Below are positions 1 to 8,113 of a stretch of DNA of 64,000 nucleotides, piece after piece (within the stretch, counting starts at the first letter, position 1; each line of letters starts with the position of its first letter). The stretch is from positions 1 through 64,000 of the forward strand of contig CAZPHV010000025.1 in the NCBI GenBank assembly GCA_964586455.1. Reading direction: 5' to 3'. The DNA comes from Aquimonas sp964586455 (GTDB lineage: Bacteria > Pseudomonadota > Gammaproteobacteria > Xanthomonadales > Xanthomonadaceae). A program made the translations under genes and the position numbers. Under the pieces are notes generated by a model. It saw only the letters and a list, made by a program, of their open reading frames with translations. It did no database searches and had not been told where the DNA came from.

Positions 1-152
1 GTACGCCGCATGAGCGCACCAAAGTTCAAACTTCAGCTGGCCGGATCAATAAGCTGAAGCTGGTTACGGAGAGCCACATGAAGGAACTGGAGCAGCGGCC
101 AGAGACTGTTCCTGCCTATCTGTCGGCCTCCAAGATCAAGTGCGCGGCCTAA
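1..152 (+). CDS. possible 3' end of an unidentified gene (5' end outside window)
   Basis: One frame is open from the window edge to a TAA at 150-152 and would encode about 49 residues ending in ...SASKIKCAA. The stretch is Lys/Glu rich and less GC-biased than the neighbouring genes. I do not recognise the family. A shorter overlapping frame also exists, so this may be non-coding. It needs the upstream sequence to judge. Confidence 0.3.
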   Translation, partial: TPHERTKVQTSAGRINKLKLVTESHMKELEQRPETVPAYLSASKIKCAA

Positions 153-420
153 GGGGTTAAGGCCACCGGTTCAGGAAGGGAATAGCAGCAGGCGAGCGAA
201 TCCAGTCGAACAGCGTGAGGGGGCGGGGTAGCCGGTGGAGCCGTGTCCATGCCTGCGTACCGGCGCAGAAGATCTTCTGCCGGGAAAGTAGGCTGATCAT
301 GGCTGGAGTGCCCGCACCGCTGCGCGGACGCGCGTTGGTCCAGATCAGTCCGGACTCGGTGCAGCGGCCTATCGCAGGTGGCCGGCGCGAAGCGGAAGGG
401 CCGCCCGGGGCGCCCCGCCC

Positions 421-434
421 TTGATCCAGATCAA
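421..434 (+). promoter_or_regulatory. FNR/ANR box upstream of the hmu-like operon
   Basis: TTGATCCAGATCAA is a perfect TTGAT-N4-ATCAA dyad. If it acts as a class II activator site centred at -41.5, transcription would start near 469, leaving a leader of about 220 nt before the TonB receptor gene. Confidence 0.75.
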
Positions 435-462
435 GGCGGCAAACGCTCCGCCGTAAGACGCT

Positions 463-475
463 AATGCGACTCATT
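463..475 (+). promoter_or_regulatory. Fur-like element
   Basis: AATGCGACTCATT resembles the AATG...CATT core of Fur boxes and overlaps the transcription start predicted from the FNR box. A similar dyad, AATGCGTCGCATT, precedes another TonB receptor operon at 14709. Iron control is inferred from these similarities, not shown. Confidence 0.35.
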
Positions 476-690
476 TGCGTCCGTTTCGCGGGCGCGTGGC
501 TCGATCGAACGTTCACAGGGCATGTCGCCCACCGCCGATCCAGTCACGCACCCCGCCGACGGACGCCGAAGGAGACCGCATCGGCGCACTGCCTCCCCGC
601 CATCGCCAGGTTCGATGGTGCACCGGACTTCATCCCTCCAACCGTGCGGACCTTGACGGCCGCCGATGAAGTTCAGAGGAGCCGTATTCC

Positions 691-2622
691 ATGCAACACC
701 TTACACGGGTCGCCGCTGGCGGCCGCTTGGGTGCGTGCCTGCTTTTCGCCATGACCGGTACCGGCATGGCCAAGGCCGCGCCCGATCCCGCCGCCGCCGC
801 CCACCTCGACCGGATCACGGTCACGGCCACTTTGAGCGCGCAGGACGCGCGCACCGCACCGGCGACGGTCAGCATCGTCGACCGCGAAGAACTGGAGCGC
901 CGTGCCCCGCCCACCCTGCTGGAGGCCCTGCGCGGCCTACCCGGCTTCACCCTGAGCCCGCGCCAGGTCGGCGGCCGCAAGACCTTCAGCCTGCGCGGCC
1001 TGGAGGGCAAGCACGTGCTGGTCCTGATCGACGGCCGGCGCGTCTCGGCCTCGGACGACGTGGTCGGCCACTCGGACTACCAGTACGGCTGGCTGCCGAT
1101 GGATTCGGTGGAGCGGATCGAGGTGATCCGCGGGCCGATGTCCACCCTGTACGGCTCCGAGGCCCTCGGCGGAGTGGTCAACATCATCACCCGCCGACCC
1201 CACGGAGCTTGGGGCGGGGAGTTGCGCCTGCGCAGCCAGCAGTTGCTGGAGGGCGAGGGTGGCGACGGCTATCGCACCGGGGTCAGCGCATCCGGCGGGC
1301 TGGGCGAGCGCGCCGGCCTGCGCCTGGAGGCCGAGCGCGGCCGGCTCGATCCGGCGATCCGGCCCGAGGATCCCCGCTATGCGGAGCAGGAAGGCACCCA
1401 GCCGCGCAGCGCCGGTGCGCAACTGCACGTGGACCTGGGCGAGTCGCAGCGGCTCGACGCCGGTTGGCGCGGCGGCCAGGAGGACCGCTGGTATCCCGAT
1501 GTCAGCCGCGCCGGCGTGGCCTTCGAGAACCGCTACCGGCTCGACCGCGCACAGGCGCATGCCGGCTGGCGCGGCGAGTTTGACGCCTTCACCGGCCAAC
1601 TGCGCGCCTACCGCAGCCGGATCGACATCCGCAATTTCCGCAGCAACGGTGTGGCCGCGACCCGTCCGCAGTACCTGCGCGACAGCGTGGTCGACGGCCA
1701 CGCCATCTTCCCTCTCGGCGCGCATCGCCTGACCGCCGGCTTCGAACTGCGCGAAGAGTTTCTGCGAAATGCCGGCCTGACCCGCGGTGAGGACAACGCC
1801 ACCCAACGCGCCTTCTTCGTGCAGGACGAGTGGACGCTGACCGACCGCCTCGGCTTCACCGGCGGCCTACGCCACGACCGCCACGAGTTCTTCGGCGGCG
1901 AGCTCAGCCCGCGCGCCTACTTCGTCTACGAGGCCGGCGAGGCCTGGGTGCTCAAGGCCGGTTACGGCCATGCTTTCAAGGCGCCGACGCTCAAGCAGAT
2001 CTCGCCCGACTACGTCGGCGCCGAGGGCCCGCACACCTTCCTCGGAAACGGCGACATCCGCCCGGAAAGCTCGGACAGCCTCGAACTCGCGGCCGACTGG
2101 CTGCAAGGGCCGTTCAACCTGCGCGCCAGCCTGTTCGAAACCCGGGTCCGGGATCTCATCACCTACCGGCTGATCGAGCGGATCGGACCGCGGAGCGTCT
2201 ACCTCTACGACAACGTCGACCGCGCCCGCGTCCGCGGCCTGGAGGCGGGCGGTAGTGCCGAACTGGGCGCCGGCTTCCGGCTCGAGGCCGACCTTACCCT
2301 GCTGCGCACCCGCGACCGCAACAGCGGAGGAGAACTGCGCTATCGCCCCCGCCACGCACTCAGTGCTCACCTCGACTGGAACCGCGGCCCCTGGTCGGCA
2401 CGGATCGGCGCCGAGCGCACCGGCACCCAACTCGCCAGCGCGACCCGCCTGCCGACCTACACGCTATGGAACGCCAGCCTCAGCCGCGAGTTGGGCGACC
2501 ACGCCCAGGTGCGCCTGGGTCTGGAAAACCTGGGCAACCTGCGACTGGCCGAGGAATCGTCGGAGTTCGGCTACGTCGAGCGCGGACGCAGTGCCTCGCT
2601 CGCCTTGCGGCTGAACTTCTGA
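691..2622 (+). CDS. TonB-dependent outer-membrane receptor (BtuB/HmuR-like)
   Basis: This 643-residue protein has an N-terminal signal peptide, a TonB box-like segment (DRITVTATL, about residues 39-47), a plug domain (to about residue 155, with GPMSTLYGSEALGGVVNI) and a 22-strand-type barrel ending in an aromatic residue (LRLNF). An AGAGGAG ribosome-binding site precedes ATG 691. In the barrel, FKAP and GNGDIRPE occupy the places of the FRAP and NPNL boxes of haem receptors, with a His between them. The gene starts a tight operon with a CobN-like chelatase (10-nt gap), an ExbB-like and a DUF2149 gene. That company matches hmuR of the hmuYRSTUV haem operons as I recall them. A corrinoid ligand is the main alternative, since the fold is also BtuB-like. 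Confidence 0.85.
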   Translation: MQHLTRVAAGGRLGACLLFAMTGTGMAKAAPDPAAAAHLDRITVTATLSAQDARTAPATVSIVDREELERRAPPTLLEALRGLPGFTLSPRQVGGRKTFSLRGLEGKHVLVLIDGRRVSASDDVVGHSDYQYGWLPMDSVERIEVIRGPMSTLYGSEALGGVVNIITRRPHGAWGGELRLRSQQLLEGEGGDGYRTGVSASGGLGERAGLRLEAERGRLDPAIRPEDPRYAEQEGTQPRSAGAQLHVDLGESQRLDAGWRGGQEDRWYPDVSRAGVAFENRYRLDRAQAHAGWRGEFDAFTGQLRAYRSRIDIRNFRSNGVAATRPQYLRDSVVDGHAIFPLGAHRLTAGFELREEFLRNAGLTRGEDNATQRAFFVQDEWTLTDRLGFTGGLRHDRHEFFGGELSPRAYFVYEAGEAWVLKAGYGHAFKAPTLKQISPDYVGAEGPHTFLGNGDIRPESSDSLELAADWLQGPFNLRASLFETRVRDLITYRLIERIGPRSVYLYDNVDRARVRGLEAGGSAELGAGFRLEADLTLLRTRDRNSGGELRYRPRHALSAHLDWNRGPWSARIGAERTGTQLASATRLPTYTLWNASLSRELGDHAQVRLGLENLGNLRLAEESSEFGYVERGRSASLALRLNF

Positions 2623-2632
2623 GGAGACGGCC

Positions 2633-5600
2633 ATGAGGATGCTCGCCACTTTGCTGGCCGGCCTGCTGTTCGCCCTGTGCCTCGCCCCAACGGGCGAGGC
2701 ACAGGCGACGACGACCGATACCGGCCCACGGGTCCTGTTCGTCGCCACCGGCAACGTGCCGGCCGGCAAGTTCGCGCATTTGAAACGGATCGCCTCCGAA
2801 CACGGCATCGCGCTGGAGCACCGCTCCCTGCACGAGTTGCCGGCCGAACCCGACGCCGGCTTGTGGGCGGGCTTCGACGCGGTCTTCATCGATTCCTACC
2901 TGCAGGACCAGGTGCAGGCCAAGCTGGCCGGCGCCCTGCCGGCGCTGCGCGCCCCTCAGGCCTGGCTGTACGACGCGCGCCCCGCGTGGCGCGGCTTTCC
3001 CGATGCACTGGGGCAGCGTCTGGTGGACTACTACAGCTCCGGCGCAGAGCGGAACTTCACCCACTTCTTCGCCAGCCTGCGAGCCCACTTCGACGGGCGC
3101 GACCCGATGGCCGTGCCCGCCCCGGTGGTGTTCCCGAAGTCGGCCGTCTACCACCCCGAAGCACCCGGGCTGGTGTTCGCCAGCGTGGCCGACTACCTGG
3201 ATTGGCGCGGAGTGGACATCAAGGCGGCCGAGCGCCCGCCGCTGATCGCGGTGGCCTTCCACCAGCAGTTCCTGGCATCGATGGAAACCGGCGTGGTGGA
3301 CGCCACAATCGCGGGCATCGAGCAGCGCGGCGGCATCGCGCTCGCCTTCTATGCACCGGCCATGCGCGGCGATGGCTTCCTGCCCCTGCTGGCGCCGCAG
3401 GGCGAGGCCCTGTTCGACCTGATGCTCAACACCCAGATCACCCTGGACGGCGAGGCCCGACGGCGCGATTTCGAAGCGCTGGACCGCCCGGTGATCCAGC
3501 TCCTGACCTATCGTCACGGCAGCCCGGAAGAATGGGCCGCCGACCCGGTGGGCCTGAGCCTGACCGACGTGCCCTTCTATCTCGCCCAGCCCGAGTACGC
3601 CGGCGCCATCGACGCCCAGGTGGTGGCGGCAACGCAGCAACCCGAGGACCGGCTGGTGGCGATCGCGCCCCAACTCGACAGCGTGCTGGACAAGGCCTTC
3701 AACCTGGTGCGCCTGCAGCGCGCGCCGAATACCGACAAGCGCCTGGCCCTGATGTTCTGGAACTACCCGCCGGGCGAGAAGAACCTCTCGGCCTCCTTCC
3801 TGAACCTGCCCGAGAGCCTGGAGCGTACGCTCGCCGCGCTGCGCGAGGCGGGCTACGCGGTGGGCGCGCCGCTGACGCAGGACACGCTGCTGGAAGCCCT
3901 GCAGGCCACGCTCGCCCCGTTCCACCGGGACGTGGATCTGGCAGCGTTGGTGGCCGCCGGCGGTGCCGCCACCCTGCCCATGAGCGAGTACCGGCAGTGG
4001 TACCGCGGCCTGCCGGAGCACGTGCGTCGCGACATCGAATCGCGCTGGGGCCAGCCCGAGCAGAGCCTGTTGGTGCTCGACCGCGAGGGCGAAGCGCGCT
4101 TCGTGATCCCGCGGCTGGAACTGGGCCGGCTGGCGATCCTGCCACAGCCGCCGCGCGGCGAGCGTTGGGAGCCGGCCGAGAAAGCGATCTATCACAGTGC
4201 CACGGCCGCGCCCTCGCACCACTACCTGGCCACCTATCTGTGGCTGCGCAGGCAATGGCGTGCCGATGCGCTGATCCACTTCGGCACCCACGGCAGCCAG
4301 GAGTGGCTGCCGGGCAAGGAGCGCGGCCTGTCGGTCGTCGACTACCCGATGCTGGCGGTCGGCGAGATGCCGGTGGTCTACCCCTACATCGTCGACAACA
4401 TTGGCGAAGCCCTGCAGGCGCGCCGCCGCGGCCGCGCCACCATCGTGAGCCACCAGACTCCGCCCTTCCGCCCGGCCGGCCTGCATCAGGTGCTGGTGGA
4501 CCTGCACGACCGCCTGCACGCGTGGATGAACCAGGACGAGGGTGCGGTGCGCGATCAGCTCCGGCGCGAACTAATCGAGGCCAGCGTCCGCGAAAGCGTA
4601 CTCGCCGACCTGGGCTGGGATGCGGCGCGAGCCGAGGCCGATTTCCCCGCCTACGCCGACGCCCTCCACACGCACCTGCACGAACTGGCCGAGACCGCTC
4701 AGCCGCTGGGCCTGCACGCCTTCGGCCGCGCCCCGCAGACAGAGCACCGCCTAGCCACCGTGCTGCTGATGCTGGGCCGCCCATTCTGGGAGGCGGCCGC
4801 GGCGCACGCCGGCGCCGACGCCGACGAACTCGACGAGGCCCTGGCCGGCGACTACGCGGCCCTGCACGAAACCGCGCCCTACCGCCTGCTGCACGCGCAC
4901 CTGGTCGAAGACCGGGATCCCGGTGGCCTGCCGGCCGCTCTGCAGGCACAGATCGAGCGCGCCCGCGAGGCGTTCTCCCTGATCGGGGCCGGGGCCGAAC
5001 TACCGGCCCTGCTCGACGGCCTGCGCGGCGCCTACCTGCCGACCAGCTATGGCGGCGACCCGATCCGCAGCCCGGACGCCTACCCGACCGGACGCAACCT
5101 CTACGGCTTCGACCCCTCGCGGGTGCCGACCCGCAGCGCTTGGGCCGCCGCCGAGCAGGCTGCCGCCGAGTTGTTCGAGTCGCACCGCCAACGCCTGGGC
5201 GCAGCGCCCACCAAGTTGACCTTCTCGCTGTGGTCGGTGGAGACCATGCGCCACCAGGGACTGCTGGAGGCCCAGGCGCTGTGGCTGCTGGGCATACGCC
5301 CGGTCTGGGACGAGGGCGGCCGGGTGACCGGCGTGGAACCGATACCACGCCGGGAACTGGGGCGTCCGCGGGTGGACGTGGTGCTCTCGGCCACCGGCCT
5401 GTACCGCGACCAGTTCCCCAACCTGATGCAGCACCTGGCCCGCGCGGTGGAACTGGCGGCCGCGGCCGAGGAAGCCGACAACCCGGTGGCCGCCCATACC
5501 CGCGCCATACAGGGGCGCCTGTCCGAAAGTGGGTTGGGCACCGAGGCCGCCCGCCATGCCGCACTCACCCGCATCTTCAGCAGTGCTTCGGGCAGTTACG

Positions 5601-6679
5601 GCACCGGATTGGACGATGCCACCCTGGCCAGCGACACCTGGCAGGGCATCGAAGAGGGCGATGCCAAGTTGGCCGAGCTGTACCTGTCGAAGATGCAGTA
5701 CGCCTACGGGCCGAAGGTGGAGGACTGGGGCCGTGTCGACCTCGCCGGTGTCGGAGTCAACCTCTACGCCGAACACCTGCGCGGCACCCAGGGCGCGGTG
5801 CTCTCGCGCAGTTCCAACCTCTACGGAATGCTGACCACCGACGACCCTTTCCAGTACCTCGGCGGCATTGCGCTGGCGGTACGGCATCTCGACGGCGCCG
5901 CCCCCGAGCTGTCGGTCAGCAATCTGCGCGCTGCCGGTAGCGGGCGCCTGGAGTCAGCCGCCGGCTTCCTCGCCAGAGAGCTGGCCACCCGTCAGTTCCA
6001 CCCCGGCTACATCGAAGGCCTGATGGCCGAGGGTTATGCCGGCACCCTGGAGATCACCGGCGCAGTCAACAACTTCTGGGGCTGGACCGCGGTGGCCCGC
6101 GAGATCGTGCGCGACGACCAGTGGCAATCGTTCATGGACGTCTACGTGCGCGACCGGCACGCGCTCGGCCTGCGCGAGTGGTTCGAGCGCGAGAACCCCG
6201 CCGCCCTGGCCCAGGTCATCGAGCGCATGCTGGAGGCGTCCCGCCAGGGCTACTGGCAGGCCGACGCCGACACCGTCGAGGAACTCCGGCAGCGCTACAC
6301 CGACCTCATGCAGCGCTTCGATCTGATCACCGGCAACGCCGCACTGGCGGAGTTCGTCGGATATGGCCTGGCGGCGGCGCCCATGCCCGAGCAACCGGCG
6401 CCAGTGACTCCACTGGAGCAGGTCCACGGGCAGCGCCTCGCCGCGGCCGCCACGCAGCCGGTCGCATTCGACCTCGTGCGCTTGCTGGCACCACTGCTGC
6501 TGATCCTGCTTATCGGAATGGGCGCATGGTGTCAGGCGCGGCTGCGCCATCGCCCGCGTCCGCCCGGCGCCGCCCTGGGCCACCACCGCCCGCGCGACAC
6601 ACGTCATCACAGTCGTCACCGGCGCCCCCACCGCACCGCAGGCGACGCTCCCCACAAGCGAGGAACCTTCAATGACTGA
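2633..6679 (+). CDS. secreted, membrane-anchored CobN/HmuS-like chelatase
   Basis: This 1348-residue protein belongs to the CobN/magnesium-chelatase H family. The hallmark stretch is at about residues 549-600 (HFGTHG, then EWLPGKERGLS and YPYIVDNIGEA). Unlike cytoplasmic CobN of B12 synthesis, it starts with a clear signal peptide (MRMLATLLAGLLFALCLA) and ends with a single hydrophobic helix (about 1283-1300) and a basic, His/Pro-rich cytoplasmic tail. It should therefore be anchored in the inner membrane and face the periplasm. No cobST or chlID partner is adjacent. Family members of this topology beside TonB receptor, ExbB-like and DUF2149 genes correspond to HmuS, reported as an anaerobic haem de-chelatase. 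Removal of iron from haem without oxygen is thus the favoured role. Corrinoid or cobalt handling remains possible. Confidence 0.85.
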   Translation: MRMLATLLAGLLFALCLAPTGEAQATTTDTGPRVLFVATGNVPAGKFAHLKRIASEHGIALEHRSLHELPAEPDAGLWAGFDAVFIDSYLQDQVQAKLAGALPALRAPQAWLYDARPAWRGFPDALGQRLVDYYSSGAERNFTHFFASLRAHFDGRDPMAVPAPVVFPKSAVYHPEAPGLVFASVADYLDWRGVDIKAAERPPLIAVAFHQQFLASMETGVVDATIAGIEQRGGIALAFYAPAMRGDGFLPLLAPQGEALFDLMLNTQITLDGEARRRDFEALDRPVIQLLTYRHGSPEEWAADPVGLSLTDVPFYLAQPEYAGAIDAQVVAATQQPEDRLVAIAPQLDSVLDKAFNLVRLQRAPNTDKRLALMFWNYPPGEKNLSASFLNLPESLERTLAALREAGYAVGAPLTQDTLLEALQATLAPFHRDVDLAALVAAGGAATLPMSEYRQWYRGLPEHVRRDIESRWGQPEQSLLVLDREGEARFVIPRLELGRLAILPQPPRGERWEPAEKAIYHSATAAPSHHYLATYLWLRRQWRADALIHFGTHGSQEWLPGKERGLSVVDYPMLAVGEMPVVYPYIVDNIGEALQARRRGRATIVSHQTPPFRPAGLHQVLVDLHDRLHAWMNQDEGAVRDQLRRELIEASVRESVLADLGWDAARAEADFPAYADALHTHLHELAETAQPLGLHAFGRAPQTEHRLATVLLMLGRPFWEAAAAHAGADADELDEALAGDYAALHETAPYRLLHAHLVEDRDPGGLPAALQAQIERAREAFSLIGAGAELPALLDGLRGAYLPTSYGGDPIRSPDAYPTGRNLYGFDPSRVPTRSAWAAAEQAAAELFESHRQRLGAAPTKLTFSLWSVETMRHQGLLEAQALWLLGIRPVWDEGGRVTGVEPIPRRELGRPRVDVVLSATGLYRDQFPNLMQHLARAVELAAAAEEADNPVAAHTRAIQGRLSESGLGTEAARHAALTRIFSSASGSYGTGLDDATLASDTWQGIEEGDAKLAELYLSKMQYAYGPKVEDWGRVDLAGVGVNLYAEHLRGTQGAVLSRSSNLYGMLTTDDPFQYLGGIALAVRHLDGAAPELSVSNLRAAGSGRLESAAGFLARELATRQFHPGYIEGLMAEGYAGTLEITGAVNNFWGWTAVAREIVRDDQWQSFMDVYVRDRHALGLREWFERENPAALAQVIERMLEASRQGYWQADADTVEELRQRYTDLMQRFDLITGNAALAEFVGYGLAAAPMPEQPAPVTPLEQVHGQRLAAAATQPVAFDLVRLLAPLLLILLIGMGAWCQARLRHRPRPPGAALGHHRPRDTRHHSRHRRPHRTAGDAPHKRGTFND

Positions 6680-7214
6680 GACCTTCGGCAGCCAGGTCGA
6701 ACTGGCCATGTACGAGCTGGCGCAGCTCTTTCTAATCCCCGTCCTGATCGCCGTGGCGCTGCTGTTCGCCTACGCCTTCGTCGCGCTGGGCGGCTTCCTT
6801 TGGCAATGGCTGCAGCGCTGGCGTGGGATACCGGCCGGCTACGAACTGGAGCAATTGCACCGGCAGTCGCCGCACTTGGGACTCGCCGAACTGGAGGCCG
6901 TGGCCGTGTGCCGAATCGAGCCGGCGCGGATCACCAGCCGGGTCGCCCCCCTGCTCGGCCTGGTGGCCACCATGATCCCGATGGGCCCGGCGCTGCGCGG
7001 CTTGGCCGATGGCAACCTCGGAGACGTCTCGCGCGGCCTCACCATCGCCTTCTCAGCGGTGATCCTCGCGCTGATCGCCTCGGCCCTGACCTTCTGGGTG
7101 GTCAGCGTCCGCCGCCGCTGGTACGCCCAGGAACTGACCTGGATCGAACAGGGCCTGGCGCACGGCGACCCCGCCGCGCACGCCGAGACCGTCGCCGGCG
7201 AGGTGCCGGCATGA
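6672..7214 (+). CDS. MotA/TolQ/ExbB-like proton-channel protein (HmuU-like)
   Basis: This 180-residue inner-membrane protein overlaps the chelatase gene by 8 nt. It has three hydrophobic segments, about residues 15-40, 92-112 and 115-140, with the ExbB/TolQ-type stretch APLLGLVATMIPMGPAL followed by a helix beginning LTIAFSAVILALIA. It is shorter than typical ExbB (about 230-245). It probably pairs with the DUF2149 product to use proton-motive force to energise the chelatase or the receptor. The function is inferred from family and operon position. Confidence 0.8.
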   Translation: MTETFGSQVELAMYELAQLFLIPVLIAVALLFAYAFVALGGFLWQWLQRWRGIPAGYELEQLHRQSPHLGLAELEAVAVCRIEPARITSRVAPLLGLVATMIPMGPALRGLADGNLGDVSRGLTIAFSAVILALIASALTFWVVSVRRRWYAQELTWIEQGLAHGDPAAHAETVAGEVPA

Positions 7215-7539
7215 GCCGCCTGCGCCTGCTCGACGACGCCGAGGACGATCCCATCCTCTCGGTGGTCAATCTCATCGACGTGTTCCTGGTGCTGGTCGCC
7301 GCCCTGTTGCTGGCGATGGCGCAGAGTCCCTTCAGCCCGCTGGCCAGCGAGGACTACACCCTGATCCGCAATCCGGGGCAGCCGACATGCAGGTGATCGT
7401 CAAGCAGGGCGAGCGGATCGAACGCTACGAAAGCGCCGGCGAGATCGGCGCCGGCGAAGGCCGCAAGGCCGGCGTGGCCTACCGGATGCGCGACGGAACG
7501 ATGGTCTACGTGCCCGAGGGTGACCCGCCGGGGGATTGA
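7211..7539 (+). pseudogene. DUF2149 gene split by a -1 frameshift (HmuV-like)
   Basis: The first part (7211-7396, 61 residues) has the DUF2149 start DPILSVVNLIDVFLVL and runs to LIRNPGQP, then leaves frame and stops. The rest continues in the next frame from ATG 7387 to TGA 7539 (MQVIVKQGERIERY ... DGTMVYVPEG), which matches the usual C-terminal half of the family. Adding one base near 7383-7386 would restore a protein of about 111 residues, the normal size. The parts overlap by 10 nt, so a sequencing error, a real mutation, re-initiation or programmed frameshifting are all possible. The N-terminal part has one membrane helix, like ExbD. The gene overlaps the ExbB-like stop codon by 4 nt. Confidence 0.75.
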
Positions 7540-7548
7540 AGCCATCGC

Positions 7549-7683
7549 TCAGCAGGCACCGACGTCGATCCGGATCTGAGGGTGCAACGCCAGGCCAAGG
7601 CGCTCGACCAGGCCGGAATGCTGCTCCAGCCAGCGGATGCGGTCGCGCTCGGTGTCGTCAGCGACGATCGAGACTGGCACCAC
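7549..7683 (-). CDS. possible small protein, unknown
   Basis: A 44-residue frame begins at GTG 7683 behind a GGGAGG ribosome-binding site (7-nt spacing) and reads VVPVSIVADDTERDRI ... to IDVGAC. It is convergent with the DUF2149 gene, with a gap of only 9 nt. Composition is protein-like (balanced, acidic/basic) but no family is recognised. It lies upstream of the FNR box that serves nrdD. It may be a remnant. Confidence 0.3.
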   Translation of the reverse strand: MVPVSIVADDTERDRIRWLEQHSGLVERLGLALHPQIRIDVGAC

Positions 7684-7696
7684 GTGAAGCCCTCCC

Positions 7697-7710
7697 TTGA
7701 CCCAAGTCAA
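7697..7710 (+). promoter_or_regulatory. FNR/ANR box upstream of nrdD
   Basis: TTGACCCAAGTCAA is a perfect TTGAC-N4-GTCAA dyad. A class II arrangement would place the transcription start near 7745, just before the cobalamin riboswitch, so the riboswitch would lie at the 5' end of the anaerobically induced transcript. Confidence 0.75.
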
Positions 7711-7771
7711 GTGCCGGTCACGCGCGCCCACTGTCGGCTTGACCTACGGACCTCGCCAGACCTATCGTCAC

Positions 7772-7968
7772 CGGTGTTGATGGTTCCCCTGACCGGGGAT
7801 TGAAAGGGAATCCGGTGACAAGCCTGACTTGGAACCCGGAGCTGCCCCCGCAACTGTGACCGGCGAGCGCTTCGCCACCCCTGCCACTGGAAATGTTCCG
7901 GGAAGGCCGGCTTAGCGCGTTTGAACCGGAAGCCAGGAGACCTGCCTCAACGTCCATCCACCAGTACT
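7772..7968 (+). promoter_or_regulatory. cobalamin (B12) riboswitch
   Basis: The leader carries the conserved elements of the class in order: AAGGGAATCCGGTG (7803-7816), the B12-box region GAGCTGCCCCCGCAACTGT (7839-7856), GCCACTG (7883-7889), GGGAAGGCCGGC (7900-7911) and AGCCAGGAGACCTGCC (7931-7946). Boundaries are approximate. A strong hairpin follows at 8034-8058 (arms TGCCACGGGC and GCCCGCGTGGCA), before the nrdD ribosome-binding site, and may be part of the expression platform. B12-dependent repression of a B12-independent reductase is known from other bacteria that also have class II enzymes. Confidence 0.92.
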
Positions 7969-8113
7969 GGGGCGGGGTGTCCCCGGAAGGAGGTTCGAGC
8001 GTGTTGCCGGTCTTCGATCTTGCGTCGCCTTCTTGCCACGGGCTTGGCCCGCGTGGCAGGCGCACGGCACTGCCCTGTCCCCTTCGACGCCCTGGCCCGC
8101 AAGGAGCGTCGAC

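Larger units (their letters stand above)
153..690. other. 538-bp intergenic leader of the hmu-like operon
   Basis: No convincing gene is present. The stretch holds a perfect FNR-type box (421-434) and a Fur-like element (463-475), both described separately, followed by a long leader up to the TonB receptor start at 691. I looked for a cobalamin riboswitch (conserved B12-box type motifs) and did not find one. Confidence 0.6.

Noticed and set aside
153..690. Cobalamin riboswitch before the first TonB receptor
   Set aside because: B12-riboswitch motifs such as GCCACTG and CCCGCAACTGT are absent here. They occur only at 7772-7968.
2480..4519. Long open frame on the minus strand across the chelatase gene
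   Set aside because: It is an antisense shadow in very GC-rich DNA, Gln/His/Arg/Gly-rich without domains, and lies wholly over a gene with clear family motifs.
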